Source: Delphinapterus leucas
Lineage: Eukaryota > Chordata > Mammalia > Artiodactyla > Monodontidae
Direction of reading: 5' to 3'
DNA: 64,000 bases
Assembly (NCBI RefSeq): GCF_002288925.2
Contig: NW_022098050.1
Location: 3,284,760 to 3,348,759, forward strand
Shown here: piece by piece, positions 24,416-35,884 of the stretch
Numbering within the stretch: the first letter of the stretch is position 1
How the letters are laid out: every line of letters starts with the position of its first letter
Notes under the pieces: generated by a model
What the model was told of the DNA's origin: nothing
Databases searched by the model: none
Seen by the model: only the letters and a program-made list of their open reading frames with translations
Translations under genes and position numbers: made by a program

Positions 24416-24610
24416 AAAGAAATAAGGACAGTCTAAGAGACTAAAGCAACTAGAAGAAGAAGAACAAACAAAACCCAAAATTAGTAGAAGGAAAGAAAGA
24501 TCAGAGCAGAAATCAATGAAATAGAGATGAAGAAAACAATAGAAAAGATAAAACTAAAAAGCTGACTCTTCGAAAACATAAACAAAATTGATAAACCTTT
24601 AGCAAAACTC

Positions 24611-26191
24611 ATGAAGGACAAAAGCGAGAGGACTGGAATCAATAAAATTAGAAATGAAAATGGAGAAGTTACAATGGACACCACAGAAATACAGAGGATC
24701 ATAGGAGACTACTACAAGCAACTATATGCCAATAAAATGGACAACCTAGAAGAAATGGACAATTTCTTAGAAAGGTACAACCTTCCAAGACTGAACCAAG
24801 AAGAAATAGAGAATACGAATAGAGCAATCACAAGTGCTGAAATCGAAACAGTGATTTAAAAACTTCCAAACAAAAGTCCAGGACCAGATGGCTTCACAGG
24901 CGAATTCTGTCACCTATTCTTCTGAAACTATTCCAAAAATTGCAGAGGAAGGAACACTCCCAAGCCCATTCTATGAGGCCACCATCACCCTGATACTAAA
25001 ACTAGACAAAGATACCACAAAAAAAGAAAGTTACAAGCCAGTATCACTGATGAACATGGACGGAAAAATTATCAACAAAATACTAGCAAGCTGAATCCAA
25101 CAATACATTAAAATAGTCATACACCATGATCAAGTGGGGTTTATCTCAGGGATGCAAGGATTCTTTCACATCTGCAAATCAGTGTGATACACCACACTGA
25201 CAAACTCAAAAATAAAAACCATATGATCGCCTCAATAGATGCAGAAAAAGCTTTTGACAAAATTCAACACCCATTTATGATAAAATCTCTCCAGACAGGG
25301 GGCACAGAGGAAACACACTTCAACATTATAAAAGGCCATATACGACAAACGTACACTTAACATCATTCTCAACAGTGGAAAGCTGAAAACATTTCCTCTA
25401 AGGTCAGGAACAAGACAAGGATGTGTACTGTCACCACTTTTATTCAACAGTTTTGGAAGTCCTAGCCACAGCAATCAGAGAAGAAATACAAGGTGTCCAA
25501 ACTGGAAAAGAAGAAGTAAAACTGTCACTATTTGCAGATGACATGATATATACACAGAGAATCCTAAAGATTCTACCAGAAAACTACTAGAGCTCATCAA
25601 TGAATTCAGTAAAGTTGCAGGATACTGAATACACAGAAATCTCTTACATCCCTATACACTAACAACGAAGGATCAGAAAGACAAATTAAGATAACAATCC
25701 CATTTACCATCACATCAAGAAGAATAAAATATCTAGGAATAAATAGACCTGTACTCCGAAAACTTAAGACGCTGATGAAAGAAACCGAAGATGACACAAA
25801 TGGATGGAAGGATATACCATGTTCTTGGATTAGAAGAATCGATATTGTCAAAATGACTGTACTACCCAAGGCAATCTACAGATTCAATGCAATCCCTATC
25901 AAATTACCAGTGGCATTTTTCACAGAATTAGAACCAAAAAAAATCTTAAAATTTGTATGGAGACATAAAAGACCTCGAATAGCCAAAGCAATCTTGAGAA
26001 AGAAAAACAGAGCTGGAGGAGTCAGGCTCCCTGACTTCAGACTACAATATAAAGCTACGGTCATCAAAACAGTATGGTACTGGCACAAAAACAGAAATAT
26101 AGATCAATGGAACAGGATAGAGAGCCCAGAGATAAACCCATGCACCTGTGGTCAGTTAATATATGACAAAGGAGGCAAGAATATACAATAG
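24611..26191 (+). pseudogene. L1 ORF2 reverse transcriptase remnants
   Basis: Broken ORFs at 24611-24859, 24888-25094 and 25775-26191 together trace the L1 reverse transcriptase: the early PRLNQEE segment, the [12 protein letters not shown] segment, the FADD catalytic motif at 25531-25542 and the C-terminal [11 protein letters not shown] segment. Frame changes and stops between them make it a dead copy. Confidence 0.85.
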
Positions 26192-28805
26192 AGAAAATAC
26201 AGTCTCTTCAACAGTGGTGGTGGGAAAACTGGTCAGCCACATGCAAGAGAATGAAATTAGAACATTCTGTAACACCATACACAGAAATAAACTCAAAATG
26301 GATCAAAGACCTAAATGTAAGGCCAGACACTTTAAAACTCTTAGACTAACATATAGGTAGAACACTCACTCTTTGACATAAATCACAGCAATATCTTTTA
26401 TGATCCACCTCCTAGAGTAATGAGAATAAAAACAAAAACGAATGGGACCTAATTAAACTTAAAAGTTTCTGCACAGCAAAGGAAACCATAAACAAAATGA
26501 AAAGACAACCCACAGAATGGGAGAAAATATTTGCAAAAGAAGTGACCAACAGGGGCTTAACTTCCAAAATACACAAATATCTCATGAAGCTCTATATCAA
26601 AAAAACCCAAACAGCTCAATCAAAAAATGGGCAGAAGATCTAAATAGACATTTCTCCAAAGAAACATACAAATGGCCAAAAAGTACCTGAAAAGATAATC
26701 ACCATCACTAATTATCAGAGAAATGCAAATCAAAACTACATTGAGATACCACCTCACACCAGTCAAAAAGGCCATCATCAAAAATCTACGAACAATAAAT
26801 GCTGGAGAGGGTGTAGAGAAAAGGGAACTCTCTTGCACTGTTGGTGGGAATGTAAACTGGTACAGCCACTATGGAGAACAATATGGAAGTTCCTTAAAAA
26901 GCTAAAAACAGAACTACCATATGACCCAGCAATCCCACTCCTGGGCATATACCCAGAGGAAACCATAATTCAAAAAGATACATGCGCCCCAATGTTCACT
27001 GCAGCACTATTTACAATAGCCAAGACATGGAAGCAACCTAAGTGTCCATGAACAGAGGAATGGATAAAGAAGATGTGGTACATATATACAATGGAATATT
27101 ACTCGGCCATAAAAAAGAATGAAATAATGCCATTTGCAGCAACATGGATGGACCTACAGATTATTATACTAAGTGAAGTCAGACAGAAAGACAAATATCA
27201 TATGATATCACTCATGTGGAATCTAATTTTTAAAAAAATGATACAAATGAACTTATTTACAAGTGAAACAGACTTACAGATATTGGAAACAAACTTACTG
27301 TTACCAAAGGCGAAGTGTGGGGGGGGAGGGATAAATCAGGAGCTTGGGATCAATATATACACACTCCTATATATAAGGTATATAATCAACAAGGACCTAC
27401 TGTATAATGCAGGGAACTCTACTCAATATTCTGAGATAACCTCTATGACAAAAGAATCTTAAAAAGAATGAATATATGGATATGTATAAGTGAATCAGTT
27501 TACTGTACACCTGAAACTAACATGACATTGTAAATCAACTCTATTCCAATAAAACAAAAAAAAAAACATGCATGCACCCCAGTGTAAAAAGCAGCACTAT
27601 TTACAACAGCCAAGACATGGAAGCAACCTAAGTGTCCATTGACAGATAAACGGATAAAGAAGATGTGGTACACGTATACAATGGAATATTACTCGGCCAT
27701 AAAGAAGAATGAAATAATGCCATTTGCAGCAACATGGATGGACTTAGAAATTATCATATTAAGTGAAGAAAGACAAAGGTGGACAAATATATGACATCAC
27801 TTATATGTAGAATCTTAAAAAATGATATAAATGAACTTATTTTTACAAAACAGAAATAGACTCACAGACATAGAAAACAAGCTTATGGTTACCAAAGGGG
27901 ATAGTAGGGGGTGGGAAGGAGGCGAAGAAATTAGGAGTTTTGGATCAACACATACACACTACTATATATAAAATAGATAGAAACAACAAGGACCTACTGT
28001 ACAGCACAGGGTACCATATTCAATATCTCATAATAACCTATAATGGAAAAGAATCTGAAAAATACATATATATGTGTATAACTGTATGACTTTGTTGTAC
28101 ACCTCAAACTAACAAAATTGTCAATTAACTACTTCAATTTAAAAATGGTTAAAATAAAAAGATTTTTAATTTTAAAGGTAGATATATGAGTAAAAGTAGT
28201 GGATTTATAAAGCTAATATAAAGGTTAAAAGACAAAAGTGGTAAAATAACTACAATAACTGCTTAAGGGATGGATACACAGGATTAAAAGATATAAAATG
28301 TGACATCAAAAACAAAACGTGTGTGGAGCTTTAGAATGCCTTCAAACTTAAGTTGTTATATTTATAATGGTCCATTTTAAGTTGATAAGTTAAATGTAAG
28401 CTTCATGGTGACCACAAACCAGAAACCTATAATAGATACACAAAAGATAATGAGAAAGGAATCTAAGCATACCACTAAATTCATCAAATCACACAGGAAG
28501 AGAATAGAGAATAATGTAACAGAGGACCTATAAAACAGCCAAAAAACAATTAACAAGATGGCTGTAAGTATCTACCTATCAATAATTTAAGTGGACTAAA
28601 TCCTCTAATCAAAAGAAAGAGTAGCTGAATGGATAAGGAAAAAACAAACACCTATCTATATGCTGCCTACAAGGGACTCACGTCAGATGTAAAGATACAC
28701 ACAAAGTGAAGGAATGGAAAAATATATTCTATGCAAATGGAAACCAGAAGTAAGCTGGATCACTGTTCTTATATCAGACAAAATAGACTTTAAAACAAAG
28801 ACTAT

Positions 28806-29014
28806 GGGCTTCCCTGGTGGCGCAGTGGTTGAGAGTCCGCCTGCTGATGCAGGGGACACGGGTTCATGCCCCAGTCCGGGAAGATCCCACATGCTGCGGA
28901 GCGGCTGCGCCCGTGAGCCATGGCCGCTTAGCCTGCGCGTCCGGAGCCTGTGCTCCGCAACGGGAGAGGCCACAACAGTCCGAGGCCCGCAGACCGCGCA
29001 AAAAAAAAAAAAAA
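28806..29014 (+). mobile_element. CHR-type SINE, short form
   Basis: About 209 bp with a 15-base A-tail. It truncates or abuts the endonuclease part of the ancient L1M, which does not resume to its right. B-box-like 'gggttcatgcccc' near 28859. Confidence 0.93.
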
Positions 29015-29527
29015 TTTGGGGTTGCTCTGAAATTACCTTTTGGCTGTTGAATTCTGCTTTTTTAATGCACCATTACTCAGAGTCTGAACACCATGATTCT
29101 GGCTTTTTAAGTGTTACCAAAAGTTGTTAAAATGGGACTATGGACAAGTGCCCTGGAAGCATGGGGGAAAAACAGGCCAAGCCTGGAAAGGCTAAATTGG
29201 AGGCCTGCCCTCTTAAGAAGACCAAGGATTGCTTAAGTCCTTTTTGCATTCTGTCCCCTTCCCGTCCCACTCCCACCAAGGGGAAAAAAAACAAAGACAA
29301 AGCAAAAACACCTGGAAGGGGAAGGAACCCTGGTAATTACCCACTGCATCATGTATTTGGACAAGGAGCCACATGCCAATTAATATTGTTATAATACTCC
29401 CAGAATAAAAGTAATTAAAGGTTGAAGGTTGCCTGGAATCAAGAATGAATAGAGAGAAATCAGGGAACCTGATCAGAGAAAAGCACTTTTATAGGTAATA
29501 ACACTTAAGAACAGAACTTCCCCCTAC
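29015..29527. other. intronic stretch next to SRPX exon 9
   Basis: No repeat recognised. An 84-codon ORF (29140-29394, plus) is lysine-rich but antisense to SRPX and unsupported. Confidence 0.4.
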
Positions 29528-29649
29528 CTGAGCTGCAGAGCTAGGGCTGGAGGCATAATCTTTGCTCCTATCCTGCCGATGAGGGTCGGGAACACACCTA
29601 CCAGCTCCACTACGGTGATGTGTCGAAGATCCAGGCCACATTGTGCTTG
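29528..29649 (-). CDS. SRPX: SRPX exon 9: DUF4174 domain, central part
   Basis: 122 nt, 40 codons plus two bases (phase 0 start, phase 2 end). The acceptor is 'ttttttccag' and the donor GTAGGG (29527-29522). The product begins QAQCGLDLRHITVVELVG and ends PPALALQL. It encodes the conserved CGLDLRH core of DUF4174 shared with SRPX2. The donor is weaker than consensus at positions 4-6. The exon is isolated between two repeat-filled introns. Confidence 0.96.
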
Positions 29650-30199
29650 CTGGAAAAAAAGCAAAATAAACAAACAAAAAAACCCCAAGCGGGGAGGTGT
29701 GAGCATGGCTAAAGAAAATTCCATGTCAAACTACAGACCCACAGGAGCAGCATTGTTCTGTTTGGGGAAGTTTATTTGCCCACTCCAAACTGTCCTGAAG
29801 GTAGCTGAGAAATTCGAGTTCAACTAGTGGCTATAAAACCTAAATACCTTCCTAGAGGAATCATTCAGAAATGGCTTGGCAATGAGATTTTGAAAACCTA
29901 AGCAAAATGGCAATGTATGTATTTCCAGATGGGCTGAGACTTTGCATGAGCCAAATTTCCTAAAAAGTGTCCAAGACCACCCCCAGAGGATTCTAATTTG
30001 TCTTTGCAAGGACAAAAGAATATTTCCAGTGTCCCAGTATCTGCCCTTGTTTTCACCCCTCACACCCGCCTTTGCGAACCCCCCCCGCAACATGAGCCAG
30101 GTGAAGAAATAAGGATAAGCGATTCCAACCCTCATCTGATGCCCTGGATTTTTACATCTGGTGACCTGGCCTTGGCAGTTGCCACCCAGGGAGAGCCCT
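29650..30199. other. intronic stretch, no gene recognised
   Basis: A 151-codon ORF (30279-29824, minus) crosses it without a recognisable domain or splice support. I regard it as chance. Confidence 0.4.
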
Positions 30200-31788
30200 T
30201 GATGGCCTGGCTCTGGTGACCAGAGGGGCTGGAATTCCTGGGTCCCATGCGACTCTAACAGTTCTTGGTGGGCTACCACCCCTGGGGCATTGCACAGACA
30301 GCAGACTGAAACACACCCCCAGTTTCTGTGGAAGAGGCCTCATTTTTTGTCCTGGATCATCAACCTTAAGGGCAGGCTTCAGGCTTGGCATACATCTAGA
30401 GGCCTATAGAGAGGCCCTCGGGGAACATAGGCCAGGGATGCCATCTTTGTGTTCTCCCTCTAGAGATTTTCCCTGTTACACCCAGGCAGGGGAGGTGATA
30501 CATGGTCCCACCCACTACAGACTGAGGCTCCTGGCCCTTCCAGACCAGAAAGCCTGTTTGGGAAAATTTGAGAGCTACCTGAAGTGGGCCCTCCCAGTGC
30601 CACCCAGGCAGGAGCCCAAGTTATAGCCCTAGGCACTGTGGAGTGTGGCCCGCATCTGATAGGAAGGGTTTGTGAGAACACCTGGAAGCTGTGTAACGCA
30701 GCAACTCTTAAGCTGAGAGGAGGGTGGGCAGAGCTGATGGCTGCCAGGGCAAACAAACTGGCCCTGTTCAGCCAGGGAACTTGCAGCATGAGTTGGCTTG
30801 ACTCAAGGCCACCAACAAAGAGCATTAGTGGCATTTGAGGTATTTTTCCTGCTGTGCCCAGGAAGGGAAACTGAGTCACAACCTCACTTATTACTGAATA
30901 CTATACCTTCAGACCACCTGACCAAGGAACCTAACCCTAACACACGGGAAGCTGCATCGCCCATCTAACAGCCATGCTTACGGTGGCGCTTGAATAGAGT
31001 ACAGCCCATGGCTTTCTCTGCTTGCAAAGGAAAACTGGTGGTCTCACCTAACCAAAATATTCAGTGCACACTCTTGCCTGATTTGAGTCCCCGGACAATG
31101 AGCCACGCAGGCCCTGGGTCCCATCCTGCTGCTTTGCCAGGGCAGGGAAGCTAATTCATAGCCCCACCTACTGCTGGGTATAGTAGTACCCAGTACAAAG
31201 CATTTAGTAAGCCTGACCAGAATCCAGACAGTCATGAATCCCATCCTACAGCTGCATTTGGGCAGGGAACCAAGATAGCAGTCCTATCCAGCTGCTCTCA
31301 GCCAGTGGCACGCCCCCACCGCTAACCTCAGAGCTCAAACAGATGCCTTGACCAAACTGACCCTAATAGTGGGCTCCACCTGCCCAAGGATGTTACCAGC
31401 AGACATGTCCAGAAACCTAAACAGAGCTGACTGGTGAAGAATTGTCTCTGCCAAAGTAAACCTGAAAGTCTGGAAAAAGAGATCACTTATTCAAATGAAC
31501 AGACTCTGGTATAAAGAATCAAGGATCATGAAAAAGCAGGTATGTATGATACCACCAAAGGTAAGTAATAAAGGGCCAATAATTGACCCTAAGGAAATGG
31601 AGAGCTATGAAGTTTCAAAGAATTCAGAATAATCGTCTTCAAGAGGTTTCGTGAGCTACAAGAACAGACAACTAAATGAAATTAGAGAAGTAAACAAAAT
31701 GAGTTCAACAAAGAAATATAAACCATGAAAAAAATCATAGAGCTGAAGAATAGAATAACTGAACCAAAGAATTCAATAGAGAGCTTCA

Positions 31789-32135
31789 GACTTCCCTGGT
31801 GGTGCAGTGGTTGAGAATCTGCCTGCCAATGCAGGGGACATAGGTTCGAGCCCTGGTCCAGGAAGATCCCACATGCCGTGGAGCAACTAAGCCCATGAGC
31901 CACAACTACTGAGCCTGTGCCCTAGAGCCCGCGAGCCACAACTACTGAAGCCCGTGTGCCACAACTATTGAAGCCCGCGCACCTACAGCCCGTGCTCCCC
32001 AACAAAGAGAAGCCACTGCGATGAGAAGCCCTCGCACCACATCGAAGAGTAGCCCCCACTCGCCACAGCTAGAGAAAGTCTGCGCACAGCAACAAAGACC
32101 CAATGCAGCCTGAAATAAATTAAGAAGAAAAAGAG
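31789..32135 (+). mobile_element. CHR-type SINE, long form
   Basis: Flanked by a perfect 11-bp repeat (31778-31788 and 32136-32146). The body has extra copies of the 'ccacaactactgaagcc' module near 31900-31980. It is inserted into the ancient L1M ORF1 region. Confidence 0.94.
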
Positions 32136-32625
32136 AGAGAGCTTCAAAAGCAGACTCAACCATGCAGAAGAATCAAATCCTGGAAAACAGGCCATTTGAA
32201 ATTATCCAGTCAGAGGAACAAAAAGGAAAAATAATGAAAAAAGATGGAAGGGAGCCTAAGGGACTTATGGTACACAAAGAAAAATATTCGAATTTTTGGA
32301 ATTCCAGAAGGAGAAAAGGGACAAAAAGTGTATTCAAGTCAATAATGGCTGAAAACTTCCCAAAACTGGGGAGAGAACTAGATATCCAGATCTAAAAGGC
32401 CCAAAGGATCCCAAATAGGTTGAACCCAAATAGGGCTACACCAGGACGTATTGTAATTAAATTTTCAAAAGTCAAAGTCAAAGAATTTTAAAAGCAGCAA
32501 GAGAAAAGAGAGAAGTTACATACAAGGAAACCACCATAAGACTATGAGAGGATTTCGTAATGGAAATTTTTCAGACTAGAGGAGAATGGTAGGACATATT
32601 CAGAATACTCGGGGGGTGGGGAGGG

Positions 32626-32820
32626 GGACTTCCCTGGCAGTCCAGTGGTTAAGACTTTGCCTTCCAATGCAGGGGGTGTGGGTTCGATCCCTGGTTGGGG
32701 AGCTAAGATTCCGCATACCTCACAGCCATAAAACCAAAACATAAAACAGAAGCAATATTGTAACAAATTCAATAAAGACTTTAAAAATGGTGCACATGAA
32801 AAAAAATCTTAAAAAAAAAT
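32626..32820 (+). mobile_element. older tRNA-derived SINE with AATAAA-containing 3' part
   Basis: The head 'acttccctggcagtccagtgg' and the B-box 'gggttcgatccctggtt' show tRNA ancestry. The 3' part ('caattcaataaagacttta') differs from the CHR copies elsewhere in the window. This marks a separate, older ruminant/cetacean subfamily. Confidence 0.8.
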
Positions 32821-32985
32821 ATTGGGGGGAAAACTGTCAACCAAGAAATTCTACACCCAGTGAAGCTCCCCTTCAGAAATAAAGGAGGGATAAATACTTT
32901 CTCTAAATAACAAAAGCTGAGAAAATTCATCATCACTAGACATGCTTTAAGAGAAACGTTATAGGAAGTTCTTGGAGTGGAAGTA

Positions 32986-33181
32986 CAGTCAGCCCTCCAT
33001 ATCCACGGGCTCTGCATCCACAAATTCAACCAACCGTGGACCACATACTATGTGTACAACTGCAGGATCCTTGGATGTGGAACCCACAGATACAGAGGGC
33101 TGACAATGGGACCTGAGCATCCACAGATTTTGGTGTCCCCAGCAAGCCTTGCAACCAGTTCCCTGCAGATACTGAGGGCTA
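32986..33181. mobile_element. MER2-like MITE, shorter version
   Basis: It starts with 'cagtcagccctccatatcca' after a TA and ends with 'cagatactgagggct'-like sequence, an imperfect inverse. About 196 bp, it lacks the central part present in the 12873 copy. Inside the ancient L1M. Confidence 0.7.
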
Positions 33182-33446
33182 AATATAAAAGGATGACAAT
33201 TAACATCATAAAAACGTAAGGCAGTGTAAAACTCACTGCTGTGGAAAATATAGTCAAACTTGGATTCTGTAATATGGTAATAGTGGTATGTAATTCACTT
33301 ACAGCTCTAGTTTAAAAGTTACAAAGCAAACATGGTCAATGGAGACAAGATGGCAGAGTAGGGGAACATGAGCTCACCCCTTCTTACAAAAACACCAAAA
33401 TCTCAACTAACTACTGAGCAACCATCAACAAAAAATATGCTGGAGG

Positions 33447-33764
33447 GACTTCGCTGGTGGCGCAGTGGTTAAGAATCTGCCTGCCAATGCAGGGGACGGG
33501 TTCAAGCCCTGGTCTGGGAAGATCCCACATGCCACAGAGCAACTAAGACCGTGTGCCACAACTACTGAGCCTGTGCTCTAGAGCGCATGAGCTACAACTA
33601 CTGAGCCCACATGCCGCAACTACTAAAGCCTGTGCTCCACAACGAGAAGCCACTGCAATGAGAAGCCTGGGCACCGCAGGGAAGAGTAACCCCTGCCTGC
33701 AACTAGAGAAAGCCCACACGCAGCAACGAAGACCAAACGCAGCAAAAATAAATTAAAAAAAAAA
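33447..33764 (+). mobile_element. CHR-type SINE, long form, in the L1 5' UTR
   Basis: Head 'acttcgctggtggcgcagtgg', tail A-rich. The two flanks match the single L1 sequence found at the equivalent place in the copy near 23190, showing a clean insertion. The target-site duplication is diverged. Confidence 0.9.
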
Positions 33765-34440
33765 ACAAAACACTGGAACCTACCCAAAAAGATACCCTAC
33801 ATCCAAAGACAAAGAAAAAGCCACAAGATGGTAGGAGGGGCACAATGAAATCCTATACCCACTGGATGGGTGAACCACAAACTGGAAAATAATTATACAA
33901 CAGAAGTTCTCCCACAGGAGTGAAAGTTCTGAGTCCCACATCAGGCTCCCCAGCTGGGGGGTCTGACAATGGGAGGAGGAGCCCCCAGAGAATCTAGATT
34001 TGAAGGCCAGTGGGGTTTGATCACAGGGATTCCACAGGACTGGGGGAAACAGAAACTCCACTCTTGGAGGGCACACATGAGGTCTCGTGCTCACCAGGAC
34101 ACAGGGGAAAAAGCAGTGACCTCATAAAAGACTGGGCCAGATGTACCTGCTAGTATTGCAGGGTCTCCTGCAGAGGTGGGGGCGGGAGGGGGCGGCTGTG
34201 GCTCACTGCGAGGACAAAGACACTGGTAGCAGTAGTTCTGGGATGTACTCATTGGCGTGAGCCCTCATGGAGGACGCCATTTTCTCATCAAGACCTGGCC
34301 CCACACAACAGGCTGTAGGCTCCAGTGCTGGGACACCTCAGGCCAAACATTAAACGCTCCAACATTCGCATTATTGAAGTCCCAGAAGGAGAAGAGAGAG
34401 AGAAAGGACCTGAGAAAAATATTTAAAGAGATAACAGCTG

Positions 34441-34761
34441 GGGCTTCCCTGGTGGTGCAGTGGTTGAGAATCTGCCTGCTAATGCAGGGGACACAGGTTC
34501 AAGCCCTGGTCTGGGAGGATCCCACATGCCGCGGAGCAACTAGACCCGTGAGCCACAACTACTGAGCCTGTGCGTCTGGAGCCTGTGCTCCGCAACGAGA
34601 GGCCGTGATAGTGAGGCCTGTGCACCACGATGAAGAGCGGCCCCCGCTTGCCACAACTAGAGAAAGCCCTCACACAGAAACGAAGACCCAACACAGCAAA
34701 AATAAATTAATTAATTAATAAACTCCTACCCCCAACATCTTCTTAAAAAAAAGAAAGAAAG
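34441..34761 (+). mobile_element. CHR-type SINE, long form, in L1 ORF1
   Basis: Flanked by a 13-bp repeat with one mismatch (34428-34440 and 34762-34774). The tail contains 'ttaattaattaataa' and an A-rich run. Confidence 0.93.
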
Positions 34762-34788
34762 GAGATAATAGCTGAAAACTTCCCTAAC

Positions 34789-35187
34789 ATGGGAAAGGAA
34801 ACAGTCACCCAAGTCCAGGAAGTGAAGAGAGTCCCAGGCAGGATAAACGCAAGGAGGAACACGCCAAGACACACAGTAATCAAATTGACAAAAAGTAAAG
34901 ACAAAGAAAGAACATTAAAAGCAACAAGGGAAGAGCAACAAATAACATACAAGGGAATCCCCATAAGGTTATCAGCTGATTTTTCAACAGAAACTCTGCA
35001 GGCCAGAAGGGAGTGGCATGATATATTTAAAGTGCTGAAAGGGAAGAACCTACAACCAAGATTACTCTACCCAGCATGGATCTCATTCAGATTTGGAGAA
35101 ATCAAAAGCTTTACAAACAAGCAAAAGCTACGAGAATTCAGCACCACCAGACCAGGTTTGCAACAAATGCTAAAGGAACTTCTCTAG
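34789..35187 (+). pseudogene. L1 ORF1 C-terminal domain remnant
   Basis: Contains the highly conserved L1 ORF1p stretch IRLSADFSTETLQARREWHD, followed by the LQPRLLYPAWISFRF segment and a C-terminal QQMLKELL. These identify the nucleic-acid-chaperone C-terminal domain. It is separated from its N-terminus by the SINE at 34441. Confidence 0.92.
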
Positions 35188-35566
35188 GCAGAAAAGAAAA
35201 GGCCACAATTAGAAACAAGAAAATTACAAATGGAAAAGCTCACTGGTAAAGGCAAGCATACAGTAAAGGTAGGAAATCATACACACAAATATATCAAAAC
35301 CAGCAATTGTGAGAAGAGGAGAGCACAAATGCAGGATACTGGAAATGCATTTGAAATTAAGAGGAGCAACTTAAAACAACCTTGTTTATATATAGACTGC
35401 TGTATCAAAACTTCATGGGAACCACAAACTGAAAATCTACAGATCACAAGAGAATAGAACAAAAGAAGAGAAGAAAAAAGACCCACAAAAACAAATCCAA
35501 AACAATTAAGAAAATGGCAATAAGGAACACACATATCAATAATTACCTTACACATAAAGATATTAA

Positions 35567-35884
35567 ATGCTCCAACCAAAAGACAGACTAGTTGAATGGA
35601 TCCAAAACCAAGACCCGCATATATGCTGTCTACAAGAGACCCCCTTCAGATCTAGGGACACATACAGACTGAAAGTGAGAGGATGGAAAAAGGTATTCCA
35701 TGCAAATGCAAATCAAAAGAAAGCTGGAGTAGCAATACTCATATCAGACAAAATACACTTTAAAATAAAGACTGTTACAAGAGACAAAGAAGGACACTAC
35801 ATAATGATCAAGGGATCAATCCAAGAAAAAGATACAAGAATTATAAATATATATGCACCCAACATAGGAGCACCTCATATATAA
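35567..35884 (+). pseudogene. L1 ORF2 endonuclease domain remnant
   Basis: The open stretch carries the ICCLQET motif with the catalytic glutamate of the AP-endonuclease-like domain (codon 35636-35638). The AGVAILISDKI and IINIYAPN segments follow. The preceding N-terminal motif is out of frame and the ORF stops at 35882-35884, so no active enzyme is expected. Confidence 0.9.

Larger units (their letters stand above)
23129..27565 (+). mobile_element. younger L1 with internal deletion, innermost shell
   Basis: 5' UTR at 23129-24090, ORF1 N-terminal half at 24095-24415, then a direct jump to the start of the ORF2 reverse transcriptase region near 24440-24470. The ORF1 C-terminus and the ORF2 endonuclease are missing. 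The reverse transcriptase FADD motif is at 25531-25542. The 3' UTR ends with a poly(A) at about 27556-27566. Several frameshifts and stops make it non-autonomous. It interrupts an L1 that resumes at 27566. Confidence 0.85.
21731..28170 (+). mobile_element. 5'-truncated L1 inserted in the ancient L1M, itself interrupted
   Basis: It starts in the ORF2 C-terminal region ('ggaggcaagaatatacagtgg'-like). It continues to 23128, where a younger L1 intervenes, and resumes at about 27566 with the expected next ORF2 segment and the 3' UTR to about 28150. The flanking imperfect 16-bp duplication is noted for the outer element. Confidence 0.75.
19100..28803 (+). mobile_element. ancient L1M, outermost shell of a nested stack
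   Basis: 5'-UTR-like sequence of old L1M elements lies at about 19100-20125, and ORF1-type sequence at about 20840-21714 ('cctgataaagagttaaaagt' segment). The inter-ORF sequence breaks at 21731 and resumes at about 28171 with matching context, running into the ORF2 endonuclease region up to 28803. A 16-bp imperfect duplication (21715-21730 and 28171-28186, 14 of 16) marks the insertion that splits it. It is decayed and non-coding, antisense to SRPX. Confidence 0.75.

Noticed and set aside
30216..30626. 136-codon ORF in the SRPX intron
   Set aside because: It lies in probable ancient L1M 5' sequence, has no domain and is antisense to the gene.
34789..35187. Candidate host gene with a conserved ORF
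   Set aside because: The sequence is the L1 ORF1 C-terminal domain within an inactive L1.
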